Assembly: GCA_937891905.1 (NCBI GenBank)
Contig: CALATT010000056.1
Span: 1 to 64,000, forward strand
DNA from: an uncultured Bacteroidales bacterium
Lineage (GTDB): Bacteria; Bacteroidota; Bacteroidia; Bacteroidales; Paludibacteraceae
Direction: 5' to 3'
DNA length: 64,000 nt
A program made the translations under genes and the position numbers. Position 1 is the first letter of the stretch. Each line of letters begins with the position of its first letter. Below, in pieces: positions 8,659 to 17,497 of the stretch. The notes beneath the pieces are model-generated. The model was not told the DNA's origin. It saw only the letters and a list, made by a program, of their open reading frames with translations, and searched no databases.

Positions 8659-9480
8659 TTAGAACCAATCTTCCTCTTCTTGTGTACCGGAGGTGTTTCT
8701 AGTAGATTTCTCCTTATCGATGGATAAATAGATAGAGATAGCCTCACCCTCTACTATCTGCTCGCCCTCCTTAGGCGACTGATTATAAATAAACTGCTCC
8801 TGGTCCTTCAATTCGGGTTCGTCGTAATAAGTGGCACCAATCGTCAGACGATGACTCAATAGCAAACTACGCGCTTCCTGCACTGTCAATCCTAATATAT
8901 TAGGCACCTCCACTTGTTCTTCGCCACGACCAAAACCAATCACCAATTGAACCTTCGTGCCTACTGGCACTTTCTCACCCGGCGCTACACTTACACCATT
9001 CGACTTGATATCTAATACCAAATTGGGGAATACCGAAGGTTGATACTCATACATCGTATCCACCACCAAACCCATGCCACGCAATGTGGTCTCTGCCTGA
9101 CGATAACTCATATCCTGTAAATTAGGCATCGTGATCTGACGCTTCGTAGTCGCATTGATAGTGACATATACAATACGCCCTTCCTTGGTATTACACGATG
9201 GCTTGGGGTCCTGATCCACAATAGTCCCTAGAGGAACCTTATTTGAATAGGTGGAATCAATCACCGTCATGCGCAAACCCTGGGCCTCCAAAAGAGGCTT
9301 CGCATCCGTCACTAATAAACCACGCACATCCTGCACCGAGATCTCTACACCATGATGCGTATAAGCATTCAGCCATGCTCGAACTCCCCACAATACCACC
9401 ACTAATAGCACCAACGCCAAAACGATATTAAGTCCCACTGTGATAAGACTTTTTCGATTAAAATCACTCTTTTTCACCAT
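8659..9480 (-). CDS. Membrane-anchored PASTA domain protein
   Basis: A 273-residue protein with an N-terminal cytoplasmic patch, one membrane helix (about residues 10-33) and three PASTA domains (about 38-107, 110-182 and 186-255). PASTA domains bind peptidoglycan or muropeptides in kinases and PBPs. Here no kinase or transpeptidase domain is attached, the usual form in Bacteroidota. It begins the operon with rluD, porX and a membrane nuclease-like protein. I chose the ATG at 9480 (MVKKSDF); an in-frame TTG lies three codons upstream. The leader is only about 15 nt. Confidence 0.88.
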   Translation of the reverse strand: MVKKSDFNRKSLITVGLNIVLALVLLVVVLWGVRAWLNAYTHHGVEISVQDVRGLLVTDAKPLLEAQGLRMTVIDSTYSNKVPLGTIVDQDPKPSCNTKEGRIVYVTINATTKRQITMPNLQDMSYRQAETTLRGMGLVVDTMYEYQPSVFPNLVLDIKSNGVSVAPGEKVPVGTKVQLVIGFGRGEEQVEVPNILGLTVQEARSLLLSHRLTIGATYYDEPELKDQEQFIYNQSPKEGEQIVEGEAISIYLSIDKEKSTRNTSGTQEEEDWF

Positions 9481-9500
9481 AAAATGCAAATTTTATTGCG

Positions 9501-9548
9501 CAAAGTTACAATTTTTTTTGGATATATGCAAAAAAAGTAGTACTTTTG
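9501..9548. promoter_or_regulatory. Nested divergent promoter pair (PASTA gene / Cys-rich lipoprotein)
   Basis: Minus strand: TAACTTTG box at 9501-9508 with its TTTG element at 9529-9532. Plus strand: TTTG at 9517-9520 with TACTTTTG at 9541-9548. Both spacers are exactly 20 bp. Each promoter's -33 element lies inside the other promoter's spacer, so the two polymerases cannot be bound together. Confidence 0.85.
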
Positions 9549-9614
9549 CAACCGATTTTCGCAAAAAGGCGAAATCATTACTATTATTTAAAAGCTTTTA
9601 AAACAAATTTAGTT

Positions 9615-9764
9615 ATGAAAAAGATGCTTCTTATCGTAGCTGTTGCATTCGCTGCAATGAGCTGCGGCAACAAGTGCTGTGACAAAAAGTGCTGCAACGA
9701 CACATGCTGCAACGACACCGTTGAGGTAGTTGAGACAGTTGTTTGCGACACCGTAGCAGAATAA
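9615..9764 (+). CDS. Small cysteine-rich lipoprotein, function unknown
   Basis: A 49-residue protein. The N-terminus is a lipoprotein signal with lipobox ending AAMSC (Cys17 as lipidation site). The mature 33 residues hold seven further Cys: three CC pairs at a 5-residue period (21-22, 26-27, 31-32) and Cys44 in an acidic Val-rich tail. The pairs suggest metal binding or disulfide chemistry at the membrane surface, which is inference only. The start follows a ~60-nt leader from the promoter at 9541; an in-frame upstream codon would lengthen it into the leader. A terminator follows directly, so it is a single-gene unit. Confidence 0.85.
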   Translation: MKKMLLIVAVAFAAMSCGNKCCDKKCCNDTCCNDTVEVVETVVCDTVAE

Positions 9765-9789
9765 TTGTTGCTTAAAGGTACAAACCTAA

Positions 9790-9818
9790 AAAAGAGTGAC
9801 CCATGAGGCCACTCTTTT
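9790..9818. terminator. Bidirectional terminator between lipoprotein gene and gpmI
   Basis: Arms AAAAGAGTG (9790-9798) and CACTCTTTT (9810-9818) lie between two convergent genes. A/T runs on both sides let it end both transcripts. Confidence 0.85.
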
Positions 9819-9838
9819 CTTTTATATATCCTAATCAC

Positions 9839-11374
9839 TTAGTATGCTATCAGATTATGTCCTGTCATCTCTGCTGGCTGCTCAATACCCATAATATGGC
9901 ATAGCGATGGAGCTACATCAGCCAAGATACCATTCTCTACCTTCGCATTCAGATGATCCTTGCTAATATATACAAATGGCACTGGATTGAGTGAGTGAGC
10001 CGTATTAGGCGTCTCATCCGCGTTGATAGCATTATCGCAGTTACCGTGGTCAGCAATAATGATAATCTCATATCCATTCTCCAAAGCGGCATCCACTACG
10101 CGCTGCGTGCATGTGTCTATCGTACGAACGGCTTTCTCTATCGCCGCATACACACCCGTGTGACCCACCATATCACCATTCGCGAAATTCAATGTGATAT
10201 AATCAAACTTCTGCGTCTTGATAGCCTCCACCAAGGCCTCTGTTACCTCTGGAGCAGACATCTCTGGCTGCAAATCATAAGTAGGCACCTTAGGACTTGG
10301 AATCAATATACGCTCTTCGCCTGCATACTCCGCTTCGCGACCACCATTAAAGAAGAATGTAACATGCGCAAACTTCTCCGTCTCTGCGATACGCAACTGC
10401 TTCATACCCAAACGACTAACTACCTCACCCAAGGTATTCTCCACATTCTCCTTTGGGAAGAGAACATGCAATCCATCAAACGAACTATCATATGGCGTCA
10501 TACAGCAGTAATGCAAATTAGGAATGATATGCATATCCTGCTCTGGCATATCTTGCTGCGTGAGAACAATAGTGATCTCCTTTGCACGGTCATTACGATA
10601 ATTGAAGAAGATAACCACATCGCCTTCCTTAATCGTACCATCACATGTGGCATTCACTAATGGCTCCATAAACTCATCGGTATTCTTATGCTCCTCGGTA
10701 TGGCGATCATAGCATCCTTGCACTGCCTCTACCATATCGGTCTCTTGGCGACCCACACCATTCACCAACTGATCATATGCCACCTTCACACGCTCCCAGC
10801 GTTTATCACGGTCCATTGCATAGAAACGACCAATGATAGACGCTATATGCGCACCATTAGCGTCGCAAACCTGCTGAAGGTCTGCAATAAATCCCTTACC
10901 GCTGCGAGGGTCTGTATCACGGCCGTCCATGAAGCAGTGAACGAAGGTCTTATCTGCCACACCAAATTCTTTGGCAACCTCTACCAATTTAAATAAATGG
11001 TCCAGAGAAGAGTGTACGCCACCATTAGAGCACAAACCCATCAAGTGCAGTTTCTTACCTTCTGCCTGAGCCGCCTTGTATGCAGCCACTACCTCAGGAT
11101 TGGTCATGATAGAATTATCGCGAATGGAGCGGTTGATCTTCACCAAATCTTGGTAAACCACACGACCCGCACCGATATTCAAGTGTCCTACCTCGGAGTT
11201 ACCCATTTGACCATCAGGCAAACCCACATTCTCTCCACTGGCTTGCAGTTGAGAATGAGGATATTTCTCTAATAACGCATCCCAATTAGGTGTAGGAGTG
11301 CTGTATATTGCGTCGGACTTAGATTTATTTCCGATTCCCCATCCGTCGAGAATCATTAGTAATGCTTTACTCAT
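9839..11374 (-). CDS. gpmI: 2,3-bisphosphoglycerate-independent phosphoglycerate mutase
   Basis: A 511-residue glycolytic enzyme interconverting 3- and 2-phosphoglycerate with two Mn ions. The metal-binding LDGWG is at residues 9-13, and the phosphorylated serine lies in MGNSEVGH at about 60. Later metal ligands appear in NGDMVGHTG and IIADHGNCD. Length is standard. The true start is 11374 ([11 protein letters not shown]); the 14 preceding in-frame codons come from an AT-rich repeat. It is the last gene of the CNNM-smpB-gpmI group. Confidence 0.96.
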   Translation of the reverse strand: MSKALLMILDGWGIGNKSKSDAIYSTPTPNWDALLEKYPHSQLQASGENVGLPDGQMGNSEVGHLNIGAGRVVYQDLVKINRSIRDNSIMTNPEVVAAYKAAQAEGKKLHLMGLCSNGGVHSSLDHLFKLVEVAKEFGVADKTFVHCFMDGRDTDPRSGKGFIADLQQVCDANGAHIASIIGRFYAMDRDKRWERVKVAYDQLVNGVGRQETDMVEAVQGCYDRHTEEHKNTDEFMEPLVNATCDGTIKEGDVVIFFNYRNDRAKEITIVLTQQDMPEQDMHIIPNLHYCCMTPYDSSFDGLHVLFPKENVENTLGEVVSRLGMKQLRIAETEKFAHVTFFFNGGREAEYAGEERILIPSPKVPTYDLQPEMSAPEVTEALVEAIKTQKFDYITLNFANGDMVGHTGVYAAIEKAVRTIDTCTQRVVDAALENGYEIIIIADHGNCDNAINADETPNTAHSLNPVPFVYISKDHLNAKVENGILADVAPSLCHIMGIEQPAEMTGHNLIAY

Positions 11375-11387
11375 AATATATATATAA

Positions 11388-11440
11388 AATCTAAAATTAA
11401 ATTCAAAAATCTGCAATCTAAAATCTAAAATCTAAAATTC
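11388..11440. repeat. Tandem ATCTAAA-type repeat spanning the smpB 3' end
   Basis: Repeated AAAATCTAAA words separate smpB from gpmI. The smpB stop and its last four codons fall inside the repeat. A similar run lies at 14296-14328, covering the Nif3-like gene stop and the leader of the next gene. Confidence 0.65.
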
Positions 11441-11895
11441 GCCACCTTCCGCGCTTGTGCCATCTCTCGCTTATCATCTGCCTCACGCAATGACTGCCGC
11501 TTATCGTAGCTATGCTTACCTTGACACAGTGCAATCTCTATCTTAGCCAAACCACGCTCGTTGATAAATAGGCAAAGAGGAATAATCGTCTTACCCGTCT
11601 CCTTCGTAGCGCGCTCCAACTTACGAATCTCCTTGCGCTGCAAGAGCAGTTTACGGTCACGCTTCGCCTCATGATTAGCATAACTGCCAAATCGGTACTC
11701 CGCTATATGCATCTGCTTGACATACATCTCATTATGCTCTATCTGGCACCAACTATCCACCAGCGAAGCTTTACCCTCGCGGATAGATTTAATCTCCGTA
11801 CCAAATAACTGAATACCCGCCGTGTAGCGGTCCATGATAATGTATTCAAACTTAGCCCGTTTATTCAGTATCCGTATGTCACTCTTCAGTTTCAT
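11425..11895 (-). CDS. smpB: SsrA-binding protein SmpB
   Basis: A 156-residue tmRNA-binding protein needed for trans-translation rescue of stalled ribosomes. Family features include LNKRAKFEY near the N-terminus, [11 protein letters not shown], and the basic C-terminal region that mimics a codon-anticodon contact. The first codons overlap the CNNM gene end by 17 nt. The final residues NFRF are encoded by an ATCTAAA-type repeat, so the tail end may be recently altered. No tmRNA gene is present in this window. Confidence 0.95.
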   Translation of the reverse strand: MKLKSDIRILNKRAKFEYIIMDRYTAGIQLFGTEIKSIREGKASLVDSWCQIEHNEMYVKQMHIAEYRFGSYANHEAKRDRKLLLQRKEIRKLERATKETGKTIIPLCLFINERGLAKIEIALCQGKHSYDKRQSLREADDKREMAQARKVANFRF

Positions 11896-12973
11896 GCTCC
11901 TCTATCGCTTCCTCCTCATGGGCGTTAGCTATCACTTTCTTATATTTCATTTGGCGTTGCTGCCAGCGCTCACGCGCATACTGCTGCATATCGATAATAG
12001 CATCGTTCTCATCTATGATCTCCAACCCAAAAATCGTCTCAATAATATCCTCAAGCGTCAAAATGCCCACGAACATACCATATTCATCTATAACCTGCGC
12101 TATCTGACTCTTCTGCTTAAGCATACTATCAAAGATAGCCCCTAATGTCATATCTTGGTCAAAAGCAGGCAACGAACGCTTAATACCACCAAGCGTCTTG
12201 CGGAAATGATCCTCCGCCAACTCCTCCAACGCATCGTTACGAAGCACATAACCCGTTATATACTCTGGCGCTGTAGGGTTGTAGAGCGGAATACGAGAGA
12301 AATGATCGTACTCATCGCTATCGTAATACGCACGAAGCGTCATATTCTCAGGCGCTATCTTCGCCACCACACGAGGCGTCATCACATCATACGCATGAAT
12401 AGAATCCAAACGCATCAGATTGCTGAAAATCTTATTCTCATCCTCATCCACTACGCCCTCTTCTTCGCCTACATTCACCATCGCCAATACCTCCTCGCGA
12501 CTCACAGTAGGATCATCCTCCTTACCGCGAAGCACACGAGTAAGCAACTCCACAAGACGAACAATAGGATACAATATAATAATGAGCGTGCGGATAGTGC
12601 GCGCAGCAAAACCCATCAACCCACGCCAATATGTCGTACCTATCACCTTCGGAATAATCTCAGAAAAAACAAGGATAAGCACTGTAGTAATCGCACTCAC
12701 CAAACCAAACCATTTACTACCAAATACTGCCGTCGCCTGCATTCCGACACCTGCAGCACCTATCGTATTGGCTATCGTATTCAACGATAAAATAGCAGCC
12801 AAAGGACGACCCGTGTCCTCCTTGTACTGCTTCATCAACTTAGCAGGACCATAGCCCTCTTCCTCCCGTAAGTTAATATAACTAAATGTGGTGGTCATCA
12901 GCACTGATTCCAATAAGGAACAGAGAAAACTGACACCCATCGCACCGAATAAAAACAATAAAAGTAGTTCCAT
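11879..12973 (-). CDS. CNNM/CorC-type transporter with DUF21 and CBS domains (hemolysin family)
   Basis: A 364-residue inner-membrane protein. The N-terminal DUF21 region has about four hydrophobic segments (residues 1-170), followed by a CBS pair (about 195-320) and a short acidic tail. Relatives are implicated in Mg or other divalent cation efflux; the old name hemolysin is historical. I chose the Met at 12973 ([10 protein letters not shown]), which sits about 18 nt below a good -7 box. A 62-codon in-frame extension would cross that promoter and is rejected. It leads smpB and gpmI. Confidence 0.88.
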   Translation of the reverse strand: MELLLLFLFGAMGVSFLCSLLESVLMTTTFSYINLREEEGYGPAKLMKQYKEDTGRPLAAILSLNTIANTIGAAGVGMQATAVFGSKWFGLVSAITTVLILVFSEIIPKVIGTTYWRGLMGFAARTIRTLIIILYPIVRLVELLTRVLRGKEDDPTVSREEVLAMVNVGEEEGVVDEDENKIFSNLMRLDSIHAYDVMTPRVVAKIAPENMTLRAYYDSDEYDHFSRIPLYNPTAPEYITGYVLRNDALEELAEDHFRKTLGGIKRSLPAFDQDMTLGAIFDSMLKQKSQIAQVIDEYGMFVGILTLEDIIETIFGLEIIDENDAIIDMQQYARERWQQRQMKYKKVIANAHEEEAIEEHETEE

Positions 12974-12990
12974 ATTTATAAAATTGCGTG

Positions 12991-13038
12991 CAAAGTTACA
13001 ATTTTTTTTGGATATGTGCAAAAAAAGTAGTACTTTTG
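12991..13038. promoter_or_regulatory. Nested divergent promoter pair (CNNM gene / DUF5606 gene)
   Basis: Minus: TAACTTTG at 12991-12998 with TTTG at 13019-13022. Plus: TTTG at 13007-13010 with TACTTTTG at 13031-13038. The geometry is the same as at 9501-9548 and the sequence is nearly identical over the core. Confidence 0.85.
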
Positions 13039-13082
13039 CAGCCGATTTTGGTAAAACAACAAAAATAATACCATTTTTATAA

Positions 13083-13505
13083 ATGACAAGTCTTAAAAAC
13101 ATATTAGCTGTCACTGGTAAACCAGGATTATACGAATTAGTTAGTAGAGGCAATAACATGCTTATCGTGCAGTCACTCGTTGATGGAAAACGAATGCCAA
13201 CCTATGCACGCGATAAAATCGTTGCACTGAGCGACATCTCAATGTTCACAAACGCTGACGATGTATCACTTAGCGAAGTGCTCACCAATGCAGGCAAGAA
13301 GGAGAACCTACAGCCTACAGCTATCGATCCTAAGAAAGCATCCAACGCAGAGCTATTCGCATGGTTTGACGAAGTATTACCTGATTGGGACCAAGATAGA
13401 GTCTATCCATCTGATATACGCAAACTCATTCAATGGTATAATATACTCGTTAAAGCAGGAATAACCGACTTCACTATTGAAGAAGAACAACCAACGCAAG
13501 AATAA
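13083..13505 (+). CDS. DUF5606 domain protein
   Basis: A 140-residue cytosolic protein matching the Bacteroidota-specific DUF5606 family from memory: it begins MTSLKNILAVTGKPGLY and contains KMPTYARDK-like and RVYPSDIRKLIQWYN segments. No function is established for the family. No signal peptide or membrane segment is seen. The start lies about 45 nt below its promoter. The Nif3-like gene follows after 19 nt, so the two are probably co-transcribed with the zinc-ribbon gene. Confidence 0.85.
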   Translation: MTSLKNILAVTGKPGLYELVSRGNNMLIVQSLVDGKRMPTYARDKIVALSDISMFTNADDVSLSEVLTNAGKKENLQPTAIDPKKASNAELFAWFDEVLPDWDQDRVYPSDIRKLIQWYNILVKAGITDFTIEEEQPTQE

Positions 13506-13524
13506 GCGGCGGTACACATAATAA

Positions 13525-14301
13525 GTGCTCCTCAGGGAGATTATCAATATCATAGAATCTGCAGCGCCACGGAGTGCCCAAGAACAATGGGACAACTCGG
13601 GAATGCAGGTAGGTGACACAGAACGCGACATAAACGCCGTTCTCTTGACCACAGACATATCCATAGCTGTGGTCAATGAGGCTATTGAGCGTCATTGTCA
13701 ACTCATCATCTCACACCACCCACTACTCTTTCACGGACTCAAACAACTGTGCGGACAAACACCACAAGCACAAATAGTGGAAATGGCTATCAAAAACAAC
13801 ATAGCCATCTATTCCGCACATACTAATCTGGACGCAGTAATACATGGCGTTAGCGGACAATTAGCACAAATACTCGGAATAAACAACTACCGCATACTCG
13901 TACCTACACAATCCGAACAAATAGGATTAGGAGTTATTGGACAGTTAGACCAACCCATGGAATACGCACAATTCCTGCAACATGTCCGCAATACGCTTCA
14001 TACCACATACATCCGCTATACTGCACCTGCTACACAACAAGTGCAAACAATAGCCCTATGCGGTGGTTCTGGCGCAGAGTTCATCGAGAACGCCATCGCA
14101 CAGCAAGCAGATGTCTATATCACAGCCGACTGCAAATACCATGAGATGCAAACCGCTGACAAACGAATAGGACTCATCGATATTGACCATTGGGTATCCG
14201 AGCAGCACACACGAAATATATTCCTACAACTGCTCACACCACACGGCATCGAATGCCATATCAGCCAAGCAGATAAAACACCTATACTCGTAAAAATCTA
14301 A
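13525..14301 (+). CDS. Nif3-like dinuclear metal center protein (DUF34), GTG start
   Basis: A 258-residue protein of the NIF3/YbgI family, hexameric with a two-metal site. Metal-binding segments are ISHHPLLFHG, YSAHTNLDAV and the C-terminal DIDHWVSE. It is the short form without the PII-like insert found in ~370-residue members. The family has been linked to GTP cyclohydrolase I-like or metal-handling roles, but none is firmly assigned. A TAA lies immediately upstream in frame, so translation must begin at the GTG at 13525; this matches the usual family N-terminus (xLREIINIIE). Confidence 0.9.
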   Translation: MLLREIINIIESAAPRSAQEQWDNSGMQVGDTERDINAVLLTTDISIAVVNEAIERHCQLIISHHPLLFHGLKQLCGQTPQAQIVEMAIKNNIAIYSAHTNLDAVIHGVSGQLAQILGINNYRILVPTQSEQIGLGVIGQLDQPMEYAQFLQHVRNTLHTTYIRYTAPATQQVQTIALCGGSGAEFIENAIAQQADVYITADCKYHEMQTADKRIGLIDIDHWVSEQHTRNIFLQLLTPHGIECHISQADKTPILVKI

Positions 14302-14328
14302 AATATAAAATCTAAAATATAAACTAAA

Positions 14329-15063
14329 ATGGCAAAAGAAAAAGAAATTACCGTAGAAGCTCGCTTGCGCGCACTCTACGAATTGCAACAAGTCAACTCT
14401 AAAATCGACGCACTGCGTACACTCGCTGGCGAACTGCCACAAGAAGTGAAAGATGTAGCTGACGAAGTAGAAGGACTCAAAACACGACTCACCAACATTG
14501 AGAACGCTATCAAAGAGTGCGAGACAATGATCTCTGACCATCGCGTACGCACCGAGAACGCTAACGCATCTATCTCAAGATACAAAGAGCAACAAAACTC
14601 TGTGCGCAACAACCGCGAGTTTGATAACCTCAACAAGGAAATCGAATTCCAAGAACTCGAAATAGAAGCAAGCCAAAAGAAAATCAAGCAATACACCGCT
14701 GAACTTGAGGTACGCACACAAGAGAAACAAAAAACAACCAAGGACATCGAGGAGCGTACTGTGGATTACAACCAAAAACGCAATGAACTGGACCAAATTC
14801 TCGCAGAGACAAAAACAGAAACCGACGCATTACTCATCCGCGCAAGCGAGTTAGAGAAGAAAGTAGATGAGCGTCTGCTCGCAGCTTTCAAACGCATCCG
14901 CAGAAATGCACACAACGGACTCGCTGTAGTGAAAGTGGAACGCGACTCTTGCGGAGGTTGCTATGCAAAGATACCTGCACAGCGCCAATTAGATATCCGT
15001 ACACGCAAGAAAATTATCGTGTGTGAGTTCTGTGGTCGTATCCTTGTGGACCCTGAGATGTAA
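14329..15063 (+). CDS. Coiled-coil C4 zinc-ribbon protein
   Basis: A 244-residue protein. Residues ~15-185 form a long coiled coil rich in E, K and Q; the C-terminus is a zinc ribbon with CGGC and CEFCG cysteine pairs. This is the bacterial C4-type zinc-ribbon (DUF164) architecture, in which some members bind RNA or nucleic acid. Its start follows a short AT-rich repeat leader after the Nif3-like gene. The last ~50 nt overlap the 3' end of the convergent CPBP gene. Confidence 0.88.
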   Translation: MAKEKEITVEARLRALYELQQVNSKIDALRTLAGELPQEVKDVADEVEGLKTRLTNIENAIKECETMISDHRVRTENANASISRYKEQQNSVRNNREFDNLNKEIEFQELEIEASQKKIKQYTAELEVRTQEKQKTTKDIEERTVDYNQKRNELDQILAETKTETDALLIRASELEKKVDERLLAAFKRIRRNAHNGLAVVKVERDSCGGCYAKIPAQRQLDIRTRKKIIVCEFCGRILVDPEM

Positions 15064-15901
15064 TACGCAAATATAAAACGCGTAAGAGAATACCTACGGT
15101 TAGCAAACTAATAACTCCTAACCACCATGTTGTGCCGGCACCCAAAGTGTCGGCATAATTTGTGTCCATCGCCACACCTTTGCTCGAAAGGATATAATAC
15201 ACCAATACCGCCATTCCATTATTCACAAAATGCATCACTATCGGCACCCATAAACTACCCGTCCATACAAAAACATAACCAAACAACGCACCCATCAGCA
15301 TACGAGGCACAAAACCATAGAACTGCATATGTATAGCCGAGAAAATAACGGCCGTCAACCAAATAGCCACATGCCTACGACCACCCAATAACTGCTGCAA
15401 TACACCACGAAAAGACATCTCTTCAGCCAAAGCAGGCAACACAGCCATCAAACCCATATTAATCATCATCACCCATACATTATCGGCCTGCATGAAGCGC
15501 TTAGTCAATAATGCCGCCTCTTCTTCCATCTGACGAAAAAACTGCTCAAGAGAAGATAAGCACTCGGGCAACACTATACGATTATTTAAATCCGCTAATA
15601 AGTTAATACCTGGTATAGCACATACCATCACCAAGGCTGCCAAACCCACCACATGCCATGAAATCATCTTATCCATGCATAACCAGCGGAACGGACGATG
15701 ATCACCATCCCACCACCATGCGCATAAAAGGGCGGGAAAAAGAAACAAACTCATTGACTGAATACACTGCAACCACTTGAGCGAACTCGTTGCCGTCTTA
15801 TCCACATCGCTCAATAACCAACCCACACTCACTACCATCGTGAATGCAATCATCAGTCCTATCCAAACAACTATTCTGGAAAATATCTTTTCTCTCTTCA
15901 T
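15014..15901 (-). CDS. CPBP family intramembrane metalloprotease
   Basis: A 295-residue membrane protein of the CAAX protease/bacteriocin-processing family. The catalytic motif AEEMSFRG (EExxxR) lies near residues 160-167 with a downstream FxxxH-like IHMQFYG and the conserved VMHFVNN near the C-terminus. Eight or so hydrophobic segments are visible. Family roles include prenyl-protein processing and immunity, and none can be assigned here. It has its own promoter at 15937 and is convergent with the zinc-ribbon gene. Confidence 0.88.
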   Translation of the reverse strand: MKREKIFSRIVVWIGLMIAFTMVVSVGWLLSDVDKTATSSLKWLQCIQSMSLFLFPALLCAWWWDGDHRPFRWLCMDKMISWHVVGLAALVMVCAIPGINLLADLNNRIVLPECLSSLEQFFRQMEEEAALLTKRFMQADNVWVMMINMGLMAVLPALAEEMSFRGVLQQLLGGRRHVAIWLTAVIFSAIHMQFYGFVPRMLMGALFGYVFVWTGSLWVPIVMHFVNNGMAVLVYYILSSKGVAMDTNYADTLGAGTTWWLGVISLLTVGILLRVLYLRITSQGPQGYDHRTHTR

Positions 15902-15936
15902 ACTAATTTATTTTATATCCTTTCCGTTTTCGACCA

Positions 15937-15984
15937 CAAAAGTACTACAAAATTTGCACACTTACAAATATTTCCGTATTTTTG
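15937..15984. promoter_or_regulatory. Nested divergent promoter pair (CPBP protease / ECF sigma operon)
   Basis: Minus: TACTTTTG at 15937-15944 with TTTG at 15965-15968. Plus: TTTG at 15953-15956 with TATTTTTG at 15977-15984. Spacers are again 20 bp and the two -7 boxes are offset by 40 bp. The intervening sequence differs from the other two sites, so only the geometry is conserved. Confidence 0.8.
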
Positions 15985-16070
15985 CACAAAAAATCACACT
16001 CTCCTTTAATATATTGTTCTCTCTGCCGTCATATAGATGAAAGCATACCCAAAAATAAAGAACCACATCC

Positions 16071-16610
16071 ATGGCTAACGATAATATTGACATACACCTC
16101 ATTGAACGCATCCTACACCACGATGACACCAAAGCGTTCGAGCAACTGCTCATGAGGCATCGCACCGCTGTATGGAATACCGCATTAGCTATCACGCACG
16201 ATACAGACCTCGCCGCCGAAGTGCTACAAGAGACATTTATCAAACTATGGAAACGATTAGATACATGGCGCGGAGAAAATATCAAAGCATGGATAACCAT
16301 CATTGCCAATCACACCGCTATTGATATATTAGAAAAGGAGAAACGAAGAAACCAAGAACCACTTAATAACTACGATTCCATCGAAGAAAGAAACGATCAA
16401 CCAGAAAAAGAACAACAACTCCAACAACTCGAAAAAGCTATACTAACACTCTCCGAACAAGACCAACAAATCATCGATCTATTTTATAGACAAAAAATAC
16501 CACTCAAGCAAATAGCACAACTCCTACAACAAACACCCAATAACATAGCAGTCAAACTGCACCACATACGCGAAAGACTCAAAAAAAGAATGCAATATGA
16601 ATCCTATTAA
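16071..16610 (+). CDS. ECF-type RNA polymerase sigma factor
   Basis: A 179-residue group 4 sigma-70 factor. Region 2 (about residues 20-95) includes EVLQETFIKLWKR and AWITIIANHTAID. Region 4 (about 118-175) has LSEQDQQIIDLFY and the recognition helix QTPNNIAVKLHHIRERL. It should direct polymerase to a small regulon after release by an anti-sigma partner. The next gene overlaps its end by 14 nt and encodes a membrane protein, a likely partner. The leader of about 80 nt is long for this window. Confidence 0.92.
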   Translation: MANDNIDIHLIERILHHDDTKAFEQLLMRHRTAVWNTALAITHDTDLAAEVLQETFIKLWKRLDTWRGENIKAWITIIANHTAIDILEKEKRRNQEPLNNYDSIEERNDQPEKEQQLQQLEKAILTLSEQDQQIIDLFYRQKIPLKQIAQLLQQTPNNIAVKLHHIRERLKKRMQYESY

Positions 16611-16929
16611 TGATAACCAATTAGACCAACTATTACAGCAATATGCTGCCCTAAACGAAGCCAATAACAAGGCAATCGAACGAGCAACACAGCATGTAAT
16701 GACTACCGTCAAACATGAGGTGCGCAGAACTAAAATAAAAAAGTGGGCACAAATACTCACCTACTCATTCGGCATTCCTGTTGCCATCGTATTGTACGCA
16801 TTTTGTCTCATCACATACATACCAAAGATACCCAACTTATACACACCCGTTTTTATCGCTATACCTGTCATCGTATTGGCTATCATAGGCGGTACTAAAC
16901 TGAGAGATTTCACTCCTTATATAAAATAA
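16597..16929 (+). CDS. Small membrane protein, candidate anti-sigma partner
   Basis: A 110-residue protein with a soluble N-terminal half (residues 1-48, helical, rich in Q, N, K and E) and two membrane segments (about 52-72 and 81-101). No zinc-binding HxxxCxxC motif is seen. The 14-nt overlap with the sigma gene and the cytosolic-helix plus membrane-anchor layout fit an anti-sigma role, but this is inference from position. It belongs to the sigma operon ended by the terminator at 17448. Confidence 0.75.
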   Translation: MNPINDNQLDQLLQQYAALNEANNKAIERATQHVMTTVKHEVRRTKIKKWAQILTYSFGIPVAIVLYAFCLITYIPKIPNLYTPVFIAIPVIVLAIIGGTKLRDFTPYIK

Positions 16930-16958
16930 TTATTGTTTCACTAAATACCCTTACAATT

Positions 16959-17408
16959 ATGTTACATCCTGTTAATTTTGAAGGCTTAGTAGCTATCATT
17001 CTAACTATCTCTATTCCTATCGTAGCCATCGTTATGGTCTTTGTGGCTGTTATCAAAAAAAGCAAACACCAAAAAGATGTGCGAAAAATGATCATCGAAA
17101 ACAAAACAGAACCAGAAGTGGCAAAACTATTGTTAGACGAACCCAAAAAACAAAACCGCAAGATTGGTCAAGTAGATGTATCTTCCCTGCGCACGGCATG
17201 CGTCTTACTCGGCGCTGGATTAGGAGGAATAGTCAATCTGCTCATCCAATCGTGTACTTGCACTAACGGAATAATTAGTAGCGGCGGAGTTTACTTCTGG
17301 CTTATCATCGCACTTGGCATCGGATTAGGATTATTATCTGCTTTCTTAGTGGAAATGAAACTATTCAAAAAATATGGTCCTGACACATCCGAAGAGGACG
17401 ATAAATAA
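16959..17408 (+). CDS. DUF6249-like membrane protein in the sigma operon
   Basis: A 149-residue protein with an N-terminal membrane segment (about residues 9-32), a basic cytosolic linker rich in K and Q (33-72), and two further hydrophobic segments (about 77-100 and 108-132). This resembles DUF6249 proteins often next to ECF sigma factors in Bacteroidota; the family name is from memory. Function is unknown. Three co-directional genes with short gaps suggest a membrane-sensing sigma module. Confidence 0.7.
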   Translation: MLHPVNFEGLVAIILTISIPIVAIVMVFVAVIKKSKHQKDVRKMIIENKTEPEVAKLLLDEPKKQNRKIGQVDVSSLRTACVLLGAGLGGIVNLLIQSCTCTNGIISSGGVYFWLIIALGIGLGLLSAFLVEMKLFKKYGPDTSEEDDK

Positions 17409-17447
17409 CCATAAAAAACCATTGTTTGGTAAAAAAATACGAAAAGT

Positions 17448-17477
17448 GGCATACACTCTTGTGTATGTCATTTTTTT
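17448..17477 (+). terminator. Terminator of the sigma operon
   Basis: Arms GGCATACAC (17448-17456) and GTGTATGTC (17461-17469) with loop TCTT give a 9-bp stem (one G-T pair), followed by A and seven T. It overlaps the next promoter. Confidence 0.85.
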
Positions 17478-17489
17478 GTAGTAATTTTG
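17458..17489 (+). promoter_or_regulatory. Promoter of the small secreted protein gene
   Basis: CTTG at 17458-17461 and TAATTTTG at 17482-17489 are 20 bp apart. The -33 element lies in the terminator hairpin. The ATG at 17498 is 8 nt below the box, so the mRNA should be leaderless or nearly so. Confidence 0.75.
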
Positions 17490-17497
17490 CACCCGAA

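Noticed and set aside
9995..10660. 221-codon open frame opposite gpmI
   Set aside because: No domain, odd composition, wholly inside a conserved enzyme gene on the other strand.
12155..12790. Long plus-strand open frame opposite the CNNM gene
   Set aside because: It is an antisense shadow. The product is dominated by Arg, Thr, His and Ile with no recognisable domain, and the minus strand encodes an intact DUF21/CBS protein.
12974..13159. 62-codon N-terminal extension of the CNNM protein
   Set aside because: It crosses the divergent promoter at 12991-13038 and has no family similarity; the Met at 12973 gives the usual start.
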